Of a stretch of DNA of 64,000 nucleotides, positions 52,013-62,940 are shown in pieces (position 1 is the first letter of the stretch; each line of letters starts with the position of its first letter). The stretch lies in contig JAVTVJ010000447.1 of assembly GCA_034509425.1 (NCBI GenBank), positions 806,001 through 870,000 of the forward strand, in the 5' to 3' direction. The notes under the pieces are model-generated. The model was given only the letters and a program-made list of their open reading frames with translations. It did no database searches and was not told the origin of the DNA. A program made the translations under genes and the position numbers. Source of the stretch: Eopsaltria australis (taxonomy: Eukaryota > Chordata > Aves > Passeriformes > Petroicidae).

Positions 52013-55000
52013 TGATTGATATCTAATTAGCTGCTAAAAGTCACAAATGTAGATTTAATTTTGGCCAGATCTACAGCAGATGATACCTAATTACACAATA
52101 AGGAACTTTATTCTCTGCAGGATGCCAGGTAATCCCTGCTTGAGTACACCAAAAGGAGGAGACTGATGAAATAAGTTCAATTATCACATTCAGTTTATTG
52201 TCTATCCAGTTGTAGGATGCTGAGTCCTCTTCTTGCTGCAAGAACAATACTGAGGAACTGGGAAAGAATTTAAAGAAACTCAGTAACAAAAAACATCTTT
52301 CATGGCAAAGACTCAGCCAGCTCTGTTTTTCCCACTTCCAAGTGAATGACTAAAAAATGAGTTGACTGAAATCAGCAAGTACACAGAACAAAGCTGATTG
52401 TATTTCAAGTTCCCCAGGTTAGGCAAAGATAAAACAAAACTTAAAGGCTGAGAGGTGAAGCAGGTCATTTTAGTTATTAATTACCTGCAATTATTTATTT
52501 AGAAGTTATATTAATTAACCACAAGAACTCATGAAAGATTGATTCTATTTCTTGAAATTGTGAAATCAATATTGGATGGTTTTGCTTAATATGTATTAAC
52601 TATTGGACATTTTTAGTGTACATCAATTCAGGAAGCCTGTGCATCAGTTATGCAGGAAGGCAGCTTAGATGATAACAAGAGCTCCTATTGACCTTGAAAG
52701 GTGTGAGTACAAAAAATTAGTATTAGGAACTATTGATAAATAGAGTTTGGTCTGGTGCACTTTTTACAGATTGGGAGGAGCAAATACAATTTATTTTATA
52801 CATTGAAAAAGAATCTGTAGCCCCTCAAATACTCTTGGCTAAGACTTGATTTGCACACCTTTAGCAGGTGCCAAGCCCTTAAGGCTTTCTGTGAATTCTG
52901 GGTGCATTCCTTGCTTCTCCCCCTTTCCAAAAGAAGTTCACACTTTCCTGGACAGGTCCAGTTGCTCTCATCACACCCCAAAAGTCAATCAACAGTCTCC
53001 AGAGAAAATAAGGCCACAATTATGCAATTATGAACCTGGATGGTAAATCAGGAGTATGGATTTCTCAGATTGCATTCTTATGCAACAGAACATTTTCCTC
53101 CCAGCTGTGCTTAACAGTAAATCCATTCCTACGTACACAAGAGGTATGCAAGAAAAAGATCTTATTCATAATATTACGTGTCACATTTCTGTGGCACATT
53201 TCATGCATAAAACATTACTCTGTTAGAGAGAGCCAATGCAAGAATGGGCTGTTTGCTATTCAGATGCTCTCTTCCCTATGGAAGGAGACATCTGCTCTTT
53301 ATCAGCACTACTGTGCAAAGGCTGAGGGTCTGTGTCAGTCAGGCACTTCAAAATACTCACAGCTACAGTCCATTGTGAGAAAACTATCCTGTATACTTGA
53401 AAATCTCTCTCTCAAAGAAAAAAGTCTTTATCTGGAATGCAATGTGGTCACAATGATGTTAAAAATGGATCTGTAGCTACATAGAGAAAATGGTATTGTC
53501 CTTTCCCAGCTATTTGTTTTCACATTTGACTGCAATTAACTTACTCCTTTATACATGATGAATATTTAATTCTTTCTGGGGGTAGTTGTGTTTTATAGGT
53601 GCCCAATCCATTGAATAACCACCCTCATCTGCATTTTTTCAATTACAGGTAAGAAACCCGAGGGATTCCCAAGCCCATTTGGTTGTATTTAACAAAGGCT
53701 GCCACGTCCAAGGACAGCAGAAAGCACAAAAATACAGCAATAACTATGGTTTTCTTCTGTCTTCTATGGATTATTGTAATTTTAAAACACATTACCAACT
53801 GCTTTATGCTAATTTGCAAAAGCAGAAGCAAATAAAAATACTCCCAGAACCGACATTCCCAATAAAAGGTAAACAGGCATAATAGAAATGCATTTCTACA
53901 TTTGCTTTACTTATTCCAGGTAAATATTTGAGTATTTTAGAAGCAAAAGGATAAATGACAAAATGATATCCTGATTCATTTGCTTTGAGAAGAACACTTA
54001 ATGTGAAAGCTTGTATTTTAACATTTGAAATGGTGAAATGACAAAAAGACAACTGGAAACACCTGAAAGGTAACTAATTACCTAATTACCTAATTATTTT
54101 TCTGGAAAATAATTATTACTGGTGTCTCTCTAGCCTGCAAGTCCCAAAGGTAGGAAATAGATTTTTGAATTTTTGGTAGATATTAGGTTTTTTATATTCA
54201 ATAAATGCATTTACAGTCAGTAAATTATGTCTCCAATGCTACTGCTATAAAACAGAAATTACAATTTTTCTTGTAGTTACCAAATATAATGTACGTTATT
54301 TCCTGAGTATTTAACATTTAATTAATATCTTGTTGCATTCCTTTCAGAATTTAATGGGGGGAAATTATTCTGATCCATAACAAAAAAAATCTCCTACAAA
54401 TGTTTAATTTTCTTTTTCTGCTCATTATCTGCCCTTTCACAGGAGGAAAAAGATGCCAAGCCAGTACAATTCTTGCCACACACCAGAAACTCTGTAAGGA
54501 CAAGCAATCCTATACAGCATTGAATTTTTAAAATTCAATTACTTTAGCAGTAATTTTCATGCTACAGCCCTGTCTCAGAACTTTCAGGGTCTGTTGCTGA
54601 ATTAAGGTATTTGACAACAATCTGAATGCCAAAATACCTGGAAAAACTCTACAGGACAAGGAAGGAATCCTCAGTGAATAAAGCTAAAGGAGTTTTGCAG
54701 ATGGGGACAGGATTTCACTCCACAAATTGGGTTGTTTGTACCACACGTTTTCTTTGCTGAGGTTGAATGTAGAGGTAGAAACACTTTCTACATCAACCTA
54801 CAGCTGAGAAACACAGGAATGAGTCTCCTGCCACGATGGCTCAAGGGTTTTTTCTTCCAAATCTTCCTCATTCTGCACAGAAGGAATGTCTGGAGGATGA
54901 TGCCAACGGTGGAATATCCTGGACGAAGAGCAGGATTGTCCAATGGCCAAACCCAATCACAATTCCAACACTACCAGAAGCAAACTTGGCAAAACCACAT

Positions 55001-56115
55001 TTACAACTTTGAAACCATGCAACAACTTCCATTCTGGCCCGTGGAATTTGCTCTGAGTTCTTGGATGATTAACAGGAAGCAGAATTTTGTATGACTGATT
55101 TAAACCTAATATTCAACAAGATAAGACATCTGCAGCAAGATGAAGTCCACAGTCTATCTGATGGCAGAGGCAAACTCCAACTATAACTAAAACTTTTTCA
55201 TATTGCCAGGAGGATTCCTGAAGAAAATTAGAGTAGGAAGTCTGTCAAAACTCAGTATCAAGCCCAATAAAAAAGCAATTTACACTAATTTACACAGGGA
55301 TTCACATGCCAGAAGTCTACCCAAGACACAACATTGTCTGAACCTGAGGTCACAGAAAAGCACAGACAGGTCTCTGTCAAAAACATCAGTACACATTTCC
55401 ATTATCATATCCAATTGCAGCTAAATCTCAAAAATAAGGAAATAGAGGACGTCTAACTAGTCTGTGCTACTCATCTCCCTGCTCCCAACTTGAGTTCTGA
55501 CTTCTAATTTGAAGACAGAAATACATTTTAAAAGCCAAAAATAATCTAGTGCTCTTTCAAGCTGAGTTTTAGGAGCAAATCCTTTGTTCTTTATCTGGAG
55601 AAGAGGTACAATGACAAGAAAAAACATGTCTTTCTAAGACTCTTACCTGAAAGAAGTCCAAATCATGTCTGGTTGGCTGGAAATTGTACTCAGTGATAAA
55701 ATGCAGGAGACTTTGGATAGGGAAAAAAATCAATAAAGCACAGAAACACTCCATGCTTTACACGAGTAAATGTGTTATCTCCTGCTATTCCTCCTGATTT
55801 TGTCTTAAAGAAAACAAAATGAAAAGCAGCATAAAGCAGGATTTAAGACTGCAATGCTGAGAAATGTGCTATTTCCCCAAATTCTTTTTTAATTTGTACG
55901 AGTGTCAGAGTGGTATTTGTAGGTGATTTATCTCCACGTCTTCAGCTGTGAGGATCTGCCACTTTTTGAGGCAAATCTGCTCCTTCAGCTCCTTTCCTAT
56001 CTCTAAAGTCATGCTTGCCAGGTCAGCACAGGGACACTTCGAAGATAAAGTGATCCACGGGCACAGTTGGCTTTTCTCAGGAAAGGACTTGGAAACAATG
56101 CATCAAACACATCAG

Positions 56116-56137
56116 AATAAATCAAATCAAATCAAAT
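56116..56137 (+). repeat. AAATC pentanucleotide repeat
   Basis: Four AAATC units inside the last intron. Confidence 0.85.
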
Positions 56138-56944
56138 CCTGTTGTAGAATAGAAGATGATACCAGGACAGCTATTGCTTGCTTCCTAACGTCTGCCTGCT
56201 GTTGCTCATGTGTATTTTATGTCCTGTAGGAGCAGATAAAGGCTTCGATCACTCAAGATATTGATCATTTCTGAGGTGCTGAAAGGCTTTTTCTTCCTTG
56301 GAGTTGAGGGTCCTTCCAGTGTTGCCCAACTCAATCAGTGAAAACATTCCTTTCTCTCTTTCATCCCCCAAGCACTTCCCAGGACTTTACAACAGTGTGC
56401 AATGAAATTAAAAAAGAAGGAAAAAAATATCAAAACTCCATAATAGTCTTCAAGGGAAAGCTCCATTTCAGTAAGAGAAAGGTGGCTTAATCATATATAA
56501 AAAATAATTTCTAATGGAAATTCTGTAATTTTATACCAAATAAATTATTCATTATTAACTGTTCTATTTATTTGGCCAACTCAATCAATGGTTAAATTAC
56601 ATTCAGTAAGTAACAGGAGTTCCCTACTAGAAGGATTTTTTTCCCTGGTCAATCACGGAACAAACAATTTGTAAATGCATCTGTTCATTACATTTTTAAA
56701 TTTAGCTAACACTAAACATCATTAAAAACCAACAAAACAGGTAACAATTACCTATTCTCACTTACTGCAAGCAAATGAAACCAGAACAAACCAGAACCAT
56801 TTGTAAAGGCTGTTGCACTTCACAGGGAAAGAACAAGCAAAGATGACAGCAAATTGAGAATAAATTGGAATGAATAAAATCTTGCTCTGAATTCTAAGGG
56901 CTCAGTTTTATTACTCATGTTTTATTATGCAAATATTCTTTAAG

Positions 56945-57300
56945 GATGAAAAGAACCTTTTGAGGTCATCTAGTGCAATGCCCTGTTGAAAATTTGAATT
57001 ACATGAGGTTGTTCTTGATTTTGCTCAAATTTGGGTATGTCCAAGGATGGATAATCTCCCACATCCCTGGGCTAGAGAACTCCACCCTGCACTTGAAATT
57101 CACGACCCTCCAGTTAAAACTTTCTAACCTTATATCTAATTGGTATTTCCCATGTGAAAACTTGTTTTTATTGATTTTCCTATCCCTATGACCATGCACC
57201 TCTGACAGGTCTGGATCTGGTTCTTCTAAATCCTATTCTGAGGTAGTTGTAGACAAAAATATCCCCTCTAAGCCTTCTCTGTACACGTGCAAATGTATCT
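56945..57300 (-). mobile_element. Old CR1 fragment in CTNNA2 last intron (antisense)
   Basis: Diverged antisense CR1: GAGGTCATCTAGTGCAATG, TCCAAGGATGGATAATCTCC, CACATCCCTGGGCTAGAGAA, ATCTAATTGGTATTTCCCATG, TAAGCCTTCTCTGTACA. The order of blocks matches an older CR1 subfamily. It is more decayed than most intergenic copies, consistent with an old insertion. Confidence 0.82.
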
Positions 57301-58997
57301 ATGACCTGTGGAGGTGATATTGGCAATCTCATTTTCACTGCTGCAAGAGCATGTGTCCCATCTGAATGGAAAAAAAAGAGTAATTGTGGAAAAGGAGGAA
57401 AAAAATATCAAATTTTGAAAAATTTTTAGTAGCTCACTGAAATTGTTTAAGTTCAGTACTAATCTCTACAGAAAACACTTGTGTTAGGGATTCCTAATTC
57501 ACTCAGAGTCTCTTTTCCTTTGCAGTTCAGTTAGGTAGCATTTTCCCTGAGCAACAAATACAGAAGTACTGGTAATCTCAATGATTCAAATAATCCAAAT
57601 GGCTCCTGTGCTTTTCACCTCATGACAACCATCCCTCCACAAAACAAATTAATTCAACCACACCTCCAAATCTTACCACTAATCCAGCATTTACATAAAG
57701 GAGATGAAGGCATAGAATTTAGAAGAATGGTGAAATGAAAAAAGCATTTGCAGTGGCTCTTTTCTTACAAAGTTCTTATTTAAATAGTGTACTTAGTAAT
57801 GATTACCTACAGACTTCACTTAGTTGGCATCAGAAAAATTCAAACTGAGTGTCTTTAAATATTAGTCATGATCCACCATGGCTGGTGTCACTTGAACCCC
57901 CAGAATTTTTTCAGATGCCTCTTATTGAGCAATTTCTCTAGGAATGAAAGCAGGAAAAATAGGGCTGCTCCTAAACCCACTGGTTCAGTGTGTTTGGTGA
58001 CCCAGTCAAAGTGTTCAGTTTCCAGTTCTACAAATTAAGTCTCATCCTGCACTCAATCCACCTCATTCCAGGTTCTGGACCAAAAGACTCTAGACTTCTT
58101 TTGTGCTTGGTGAAGAAGACCAGGAACTATGGAGCACCCAAGATCTCTCATGGGTTCTTTTTCTACAGAGATGGGTCAGAGCATTTCAGCTTTTAAAATC
58201 AATTCAGAGATCCTAAATTGCATTGGAATCCTAAAGATAGTACAGTGAGTCTGGGCAGGTGCTCAACACCTGCAAAAAAACTGTCCCTGGATTCGACCTA
58301 ATGGTCAAATGAATGTTTTTGAGATTGCTTTCCTTAATTGTCCTATTTTGGTCCCCAGAAGTGTCAAATGGGTGAAACCCATAAACTACAAAAGATAAAA
58401 ATCTCTCCAAACTCCAGAAACTAAAGTATCAGAGCATCAAGACAGAAAATTTACATAGAAAAATGTTCCTTAATAAGCAATTTAAATATTTCAGTTCAGA
58501 AAATATGTAGAGGCATCAGCTGAGTTCACAGCAAGTTGATATCACTTACATATCAAATAAAAACCCTCAAAAGAACACCAAGGCTAAACTTTCTGACTCT
58601 GTACACATAGTTTAATTCTGCTGCTTATGCCTCTGTATTTTTTAAGGTGTTGCCAATCTAACCAGTTGTCAGTATCTACCTGAAATGAGAATATCTGCCC
58701 TCTGGAAATGGCTCTTGAGTTTCACATAAAGAAAGCCTGGAGTGAACATTTCAGATGCAGATGTTTACACTTGGCTAGATGAGTCAGTATTCACACAGCC
58801 ACAGAGATGACAGCAAAAACCTCTTCATAATTCAATTAAAATCTTCCTGAATAATAAAATCATCAGTTTCCATTACACCAGAGACCTACTCTCATCTTTT
58901 TGCACAGCTTGAGTGGGGTAGCCTCCCACTGTTACTGCAGCATTTCTTTCTAATTCTATCTTTTTCAAACCATACTTAACTTGGGTGAAGGCTTTCT

Positions 58998-59160
58998 CCC
59001 TTTTTTTTTTTTTGGGGGGGGGGCGGGGGGGGGGCAGTGTTTGTGGTTCATTTGTTTTTTGAGGGTTGTTTTGCTGGTTTTGGTTGGTTTGTTGGTTGGT
59101 TTTAGGTTGTTGGTTTTTTTTTAATTTTTTTTTTTTTTATTTTATTTTTATTTTATTTGA
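58998..59160 (+). repeat. T/G-rich tract with long G run in CTNNA2 last intron
   Basis: A T run passes into a ten-G run, C, then a further G run, followed by TTGG/TTTG units and T/A-rich sequence. On the transcript strand this is C- and A-rich. Confidence 0.93.
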
Positions 59161-62100
59161 TCATCCAGAGTGGAAACTGGAATGTCAAATGGAACACAGA
59201 GACATGCTGGCCTTGAACATTAGCTGAGCCTTGAGGGAGTTGTTGTGTTTGAAACCCATCGTGATTCTATAGATCTCCTCTGCCTTGAGAGTGGCTCAGC
59301 ATCATTTGTAGAAAGGAAATAATGACAATATTTACTTCTGTTTTCAGTTTTACCAGGGTACACCATGTGTTTGCTTTGAGACACCCAGATGGGGCTGATA
59401 AAAACCCAAAGGATTATGAATTAAGAGAATCATGTTTCATGTCTTTGAGTGCAACTGTCCCAGGATCAGAAAGCCCAGGGTGTTTAGGCAGTCCTGGTTT
59501 CCTCCACCCACTACACTCAGTTCAACTGCTATGGAGCATTTTTGTTGTAAATTCAAACAAGCTGAGGTCGAGGTTTAAAAGGCCTGCAATTTAAATCAAC
59601 ATGAGGAGTCCTCTAGAATGCTGTGCACTGTCATTGTGAATTCTCCTGCTTAAACAAGATGAAATCCACACAATTCGTGTTGAGGCAATGGTGTTAAACC
59701 AGCCCAAAACTGCAGCAGGAGAGGGCAGGGGGAGAAGCATCTCTTTGCCAGCTGACACGGTTTGGGAACAGATGGTGCATTTCACAGCTCTCCCTCACTT
59801 CTCACAGAGAAAAAGAAGGCAAAAATCAACCCACAAAGTTTTAATTCAACTCGTAAGAGAAACCAGCCTGGCAAATAGAGAAAAATTGGGAATTTCACAT
59901 AACTGCTGAAATCATAGTGAAAAAAATGCTTGATCCCTGTAGATGATCTTACATCACCAAATTATTGCTCACCCTTTGCCATTATGACTGAGGAATAAAT
60001 CTGTCATTTAAATGTTGATCTCCTTAAATATGTAAGTGTAAATACACTGGTTAATATATTGGGTTTGTTTTGAGATAGTTATACACAAGTATAAATTTTT
60101 TAAGAATACCATACTAAAAATTAACTTTCAGTTTGCTAATATTTTATGAAGATTTAACTAATCTGAATTAATTCTCATCTGGAAGAAATTTCTCAGACAT
60201 TAGCTTTAAAAGTTTTCATATTAAACACTAAATAAAATCAGCTGAAATCTAGACCTTAAAATATTTTAATTTAATGTAATATACATGTAAATAATATTAA
60301 ACAAACTTTGTAATTGACTGATTACACATTTAAGCCTAGGCTGTAATATGTAGGAATCTGAGCACTTCAGATATTTTAGTATTTTCTTTTATAAATCATA
60401 GCTGCCAGTAATATAATTTAGCAGGGGAATTAGCTCAGTAAATGTAACATTAGTTTATTCTCCCAGTGTTAAGTTATTCAGCCAAACTCACAGCCTGGGG
60501 TTACCTGGACAGGAATTTGTTATTAGAATTGGCACAGACAGATTTCAGGTTAATTATTGTAACAGTTCATGTAATTTGGAATGTCTTTCCCTCTACAAAC
60601 TCCCCACTATACAGAAGTCAGCCAACTGCTAATTTGCTCATCTTACAAGACAAATTTAGAATGCAAATTTCTCTGGATTCAAAGTAATCCGCTGACATCT
60701 CTGTTCCACGATATCCCCTCAGTGCTGATCACTAATTCACCATCATTACTAAATGACACCAATTCTGATTCCCTTTTCCCAATCCTTATACGACTCTTTA
60801 AGAGTTTCTCTCTCTATGCCACCAAACTGTTTTTGCATCATTGAAGTGAGATTAAGGCACTGTACAGTTGCTCTTTGTGTTTTATCAATTCCCTGCAAAA
60901 ACTAAAGTCTCCTGCATTATGCAAGAATAATTATGTGCTAAGACAATTTGATAAACTCATCAGCAAAGGATGTGCTTAGGATCTAAATTAAATTTTACCT
61001 CCAAGCATTTGCCTCTGAAAAGAACAAACTTCAAATCATCTTTAAGAGCAGCAATTCCCATAAAGTTTCCCAGTGAAACATTAGAGATTGACTAACTTGT
61101 TTTGCCTTTTCCTTTCCTGAAAAGATTAAAGTTTGCTGGGGAAGCAAAATTTACTAGGCAAGTTCGTGGCTTTGCAAAGGAAGATTTGGAGATTTCAGTG
61201 TTTGGTTTACTAAAGGAATAAACAGTAGTAATAAAACTCCTTGTGCACATTATTCAAAGCTAGAAAAGCTACCACCTGTCAGGGAGACATTTTTATGTTC
61301 TTTGTTGTTATTTTTCTCTTTGACAGGGAGGGAAACAACCATTTGTGAAAGTTTTGGTAGGCAGCTTTGTAAACACAACTCTCACCCTCCCAGAATTTCA
61401 TTTAGATTTCCTGTGCATGGATACAAAGAGCATCCCTGAGTCATCAGGGAAGAATATCTATCCATCACTATGGAATATCTACCTATCCATTACCAACCAT
61501 GCCACTGACCAGAAGATGGAATGGTCTGCACCCTTACCCAATTGCTCACAGCCACCTAGTCACCTGAAAATAGAAGCACTTCATCAATCAGACTATGGAC
61601 CAGCTCTGCTGAAAAGGCTGTGATTGCACTCTCTTTCTTTGATTTATTGAGGACGTGTTGCTGCCTTTTAGTGCCTCTCACTGGGATATGAGCAGACCCC
61701 ACACGAAGCTCGTAAAGAGCTTTAAATGAACAAGAACAGCAAGATTTGCAGTATCCCTAGGGCCCAAAATCTTCATATGATCCTTCTTCTGCCCTTTAAT
61801 ATGAGAGCTCTGACATCTTGACAGCTTTAATAGATACCCAGGAGGCAGAACAAGAAAGGAAGGTCTTCGTAGTCCGTCTTGTCTTTTTTAATATGCTGAG
61901 GGATATTAAAACAGTGAAGCAGTAATACCTGGGGCCAAGGGAAATAGGTAACAAGACAATGCTTTAAAATAAAATTGTAACATTTAGGTAGTGAGACGAA
62001 AAACACACCAAGAAATTCAGTCAGCAGCATCCCTGCCCATCTCAAGTTCTTATCAAAGAAAAAAAAAAAATCAAGTGCTTTGATTTATAATTTCAAAGGT

Positions 62101-62608
62101 TAAGTCTGAGTTACATCTCCTCTGGGTTTTCTGCTTAATTTTATGTCTTCCACAATTTACCTTTGAATTTTATTTCATCTATAAAATAGGTCTTATAATT
62201 GGCTTATTGTCAATACACAGCTTCATAAATATTCTGGATAAAGTGAATAAAAACAGTAATAGGGAATATAAAAAAAAGAAATCCTGTCCCAGATAAACAG
62301 CCATTATCCACAGTTAATAATGATAAATATATAAATAACACCATCTATCTTTAATCATAAAAAAACTTCAGGAAAATTATGGCCCAGCACTGTAATTAAA
62401 TACTGTAATTAAATTAATGGAAGTTTAGCAGCTGAGTTCAATGGGACCAGAGCCTGCCTTTTCACAGGGCAAGATAAACACTGAAGCAGTTTAACCATCA
62501 GCCAATGGACCACCTCTGCAGAGACATGGCCATGGCTTTGCAGGTGAAGTTAACTCTGAGGCTTCAGGACAGGGAGGAAATGCTTCTTCACAGGTGACTA
62601 AGACAACA

Positions 62609-62614
62609 CATGCA
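62609..62614 (-). promoter_or_regulatory. CTNNA2: TGCATG motif (RBFOX-type) downstream of the alternative exon
   Basis: Genomic catgca reads TGCATG on the transcribed-sense (minus) strand, about 130 nt downstream of the donor. RBFOX proteins bind UGCAUG and usually promote inclusion when bound within a few hundred bases downstream of an exon. No second copy was seen in the nearest 300 bases, and one hexamer can arise by chance. Confidence 0.5.
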
Positions 62615-62743
62615 ATTAACTCTGGGAGTCCTATGGTTAATTTAAAAAAAAGAGAGAAACTATCAAAAAAATCCCCCATTTTCACACCTCTTCCCTCCAC
62701 CCCCAGAGCTATAAAGACATAGATGAGACAGGAGGTTACTCAC

Positions 62744-62887
62744 CGTTGAGGAGTCACCGCTTCCAGTCTCAAGCGTAGCTCCCTCAGCACAGGTGGGTGG
62801 GTGGGTGGAAAGTTGACTAGCCCTGCCCCCATCTATGACATCACACTCTACCTCATAAAAGGTAGTGAAAGTGCTCTGAACTCCAGT
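62744..62887 (-). CDS. CTNNA2: CTNNA2 48-codon alternative exon (alpha-N-catenin long-isoform insert)
   Basis: Read on the minus strand, a 144-nt block begins after an AG acceptor (genomic ct at 62888-62889) and ends before a GTGAGT donor (read from 62743 downward). It encodes exactly 48 residues, beginning TGVQSTFTTFYEVE and ending GSGDSST. From knowledge of the family this is the alternatively spliced insert of the long alpha-N-catenin isoform. It falls in the C-terminal F-actin-binding helical bundle, between the segment ending VSG (encoded upstream, not in this window) and the LDSATS segment of the last exon. Both junctions are phase 0, so skipping keeps the frame. The insert has about 7 acidic residues, one arginine, no lysine, 15 Ser/Thr and two cysteines. 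The frame stays open into both flanking introns, but the splice sites and the exact 48-codon length fix the exon limits. Identification is very secure; how often it is used cannot be seen. Confidence 0.95.
62792..62808 (+). repeat. In-exon GGGT microsatellite / G-rich motif
   Basis: A short run of GGTG/GGGT units lies on the + strand inside the coding part of the alternative exon; the sense strand reads CCACCCACCCACC and encodes the Thr-His-Pro-Pro-Thr stretch. It has three GGG tracts flanked by GG tracts, so a two-layer G-quadruplex on the template strand is conceivable. Confidence 0.6.
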
Positions 62888-62940
62888 CTGATTTCCGAGA
62901 GATACAGAAAAGAGATAGTGAGAGAGAGAGCAAGAGAAAT
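62888..62940 (-). promoter_or_regulatory. CTNNA2: Acceptor and CU-rich tract of the alternative exon
   Basis: On the minus strand the acceptor reads CTCTCGGAAATCAG and is preceded by runs of CTCTCTCTC and ATCTCTTTTCTG (genomic GA-rich at 62897-62936). Purines immediately before the AG weaken the local pyrimidine tract, while the upstream UCUCU repeats resemble PTB-family binding sites. A weak acceptor with an extended CU tract fits a regulated exon; binding is inferred, not shown. Confidence 0.6.

Larger units (their letters stand above)
47721..62743 (-). other. CTNNA2: CTNNA2 last intron (about 15.0 kb)
   Basis: This intron lies between the alternative 48-codon exon and the terminal exon, bounded by a GTGAGT donor at 62743 and a pyrimidine-rich TTTGTAG acceptor at 47721. 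It is AT-rich with CR1 remnants at 50878-50925 and 56945-57300, a possible one near 51960, and G/T-rich low-complexity sequence at 59000-59160. No further catenin-like coding block was seen on the minus strand. The open frames inside it (for example 53030-53476 on +) are not recognisable proteins. Confidence 0.9.

Noticed and set aside
53030..53476. 148-codon + strand open frame in the CTNNA2 last intron
   Set aside because: No recognisable domain or motif and no supporting splice or promoter signals. It is antisense to the gene and within the range of chance for this much sequence.
54732..55094. 120-codon + strand open frame in the last intron
   Set aside because: No family resemblance and no start or splice context; judged a chance frame.
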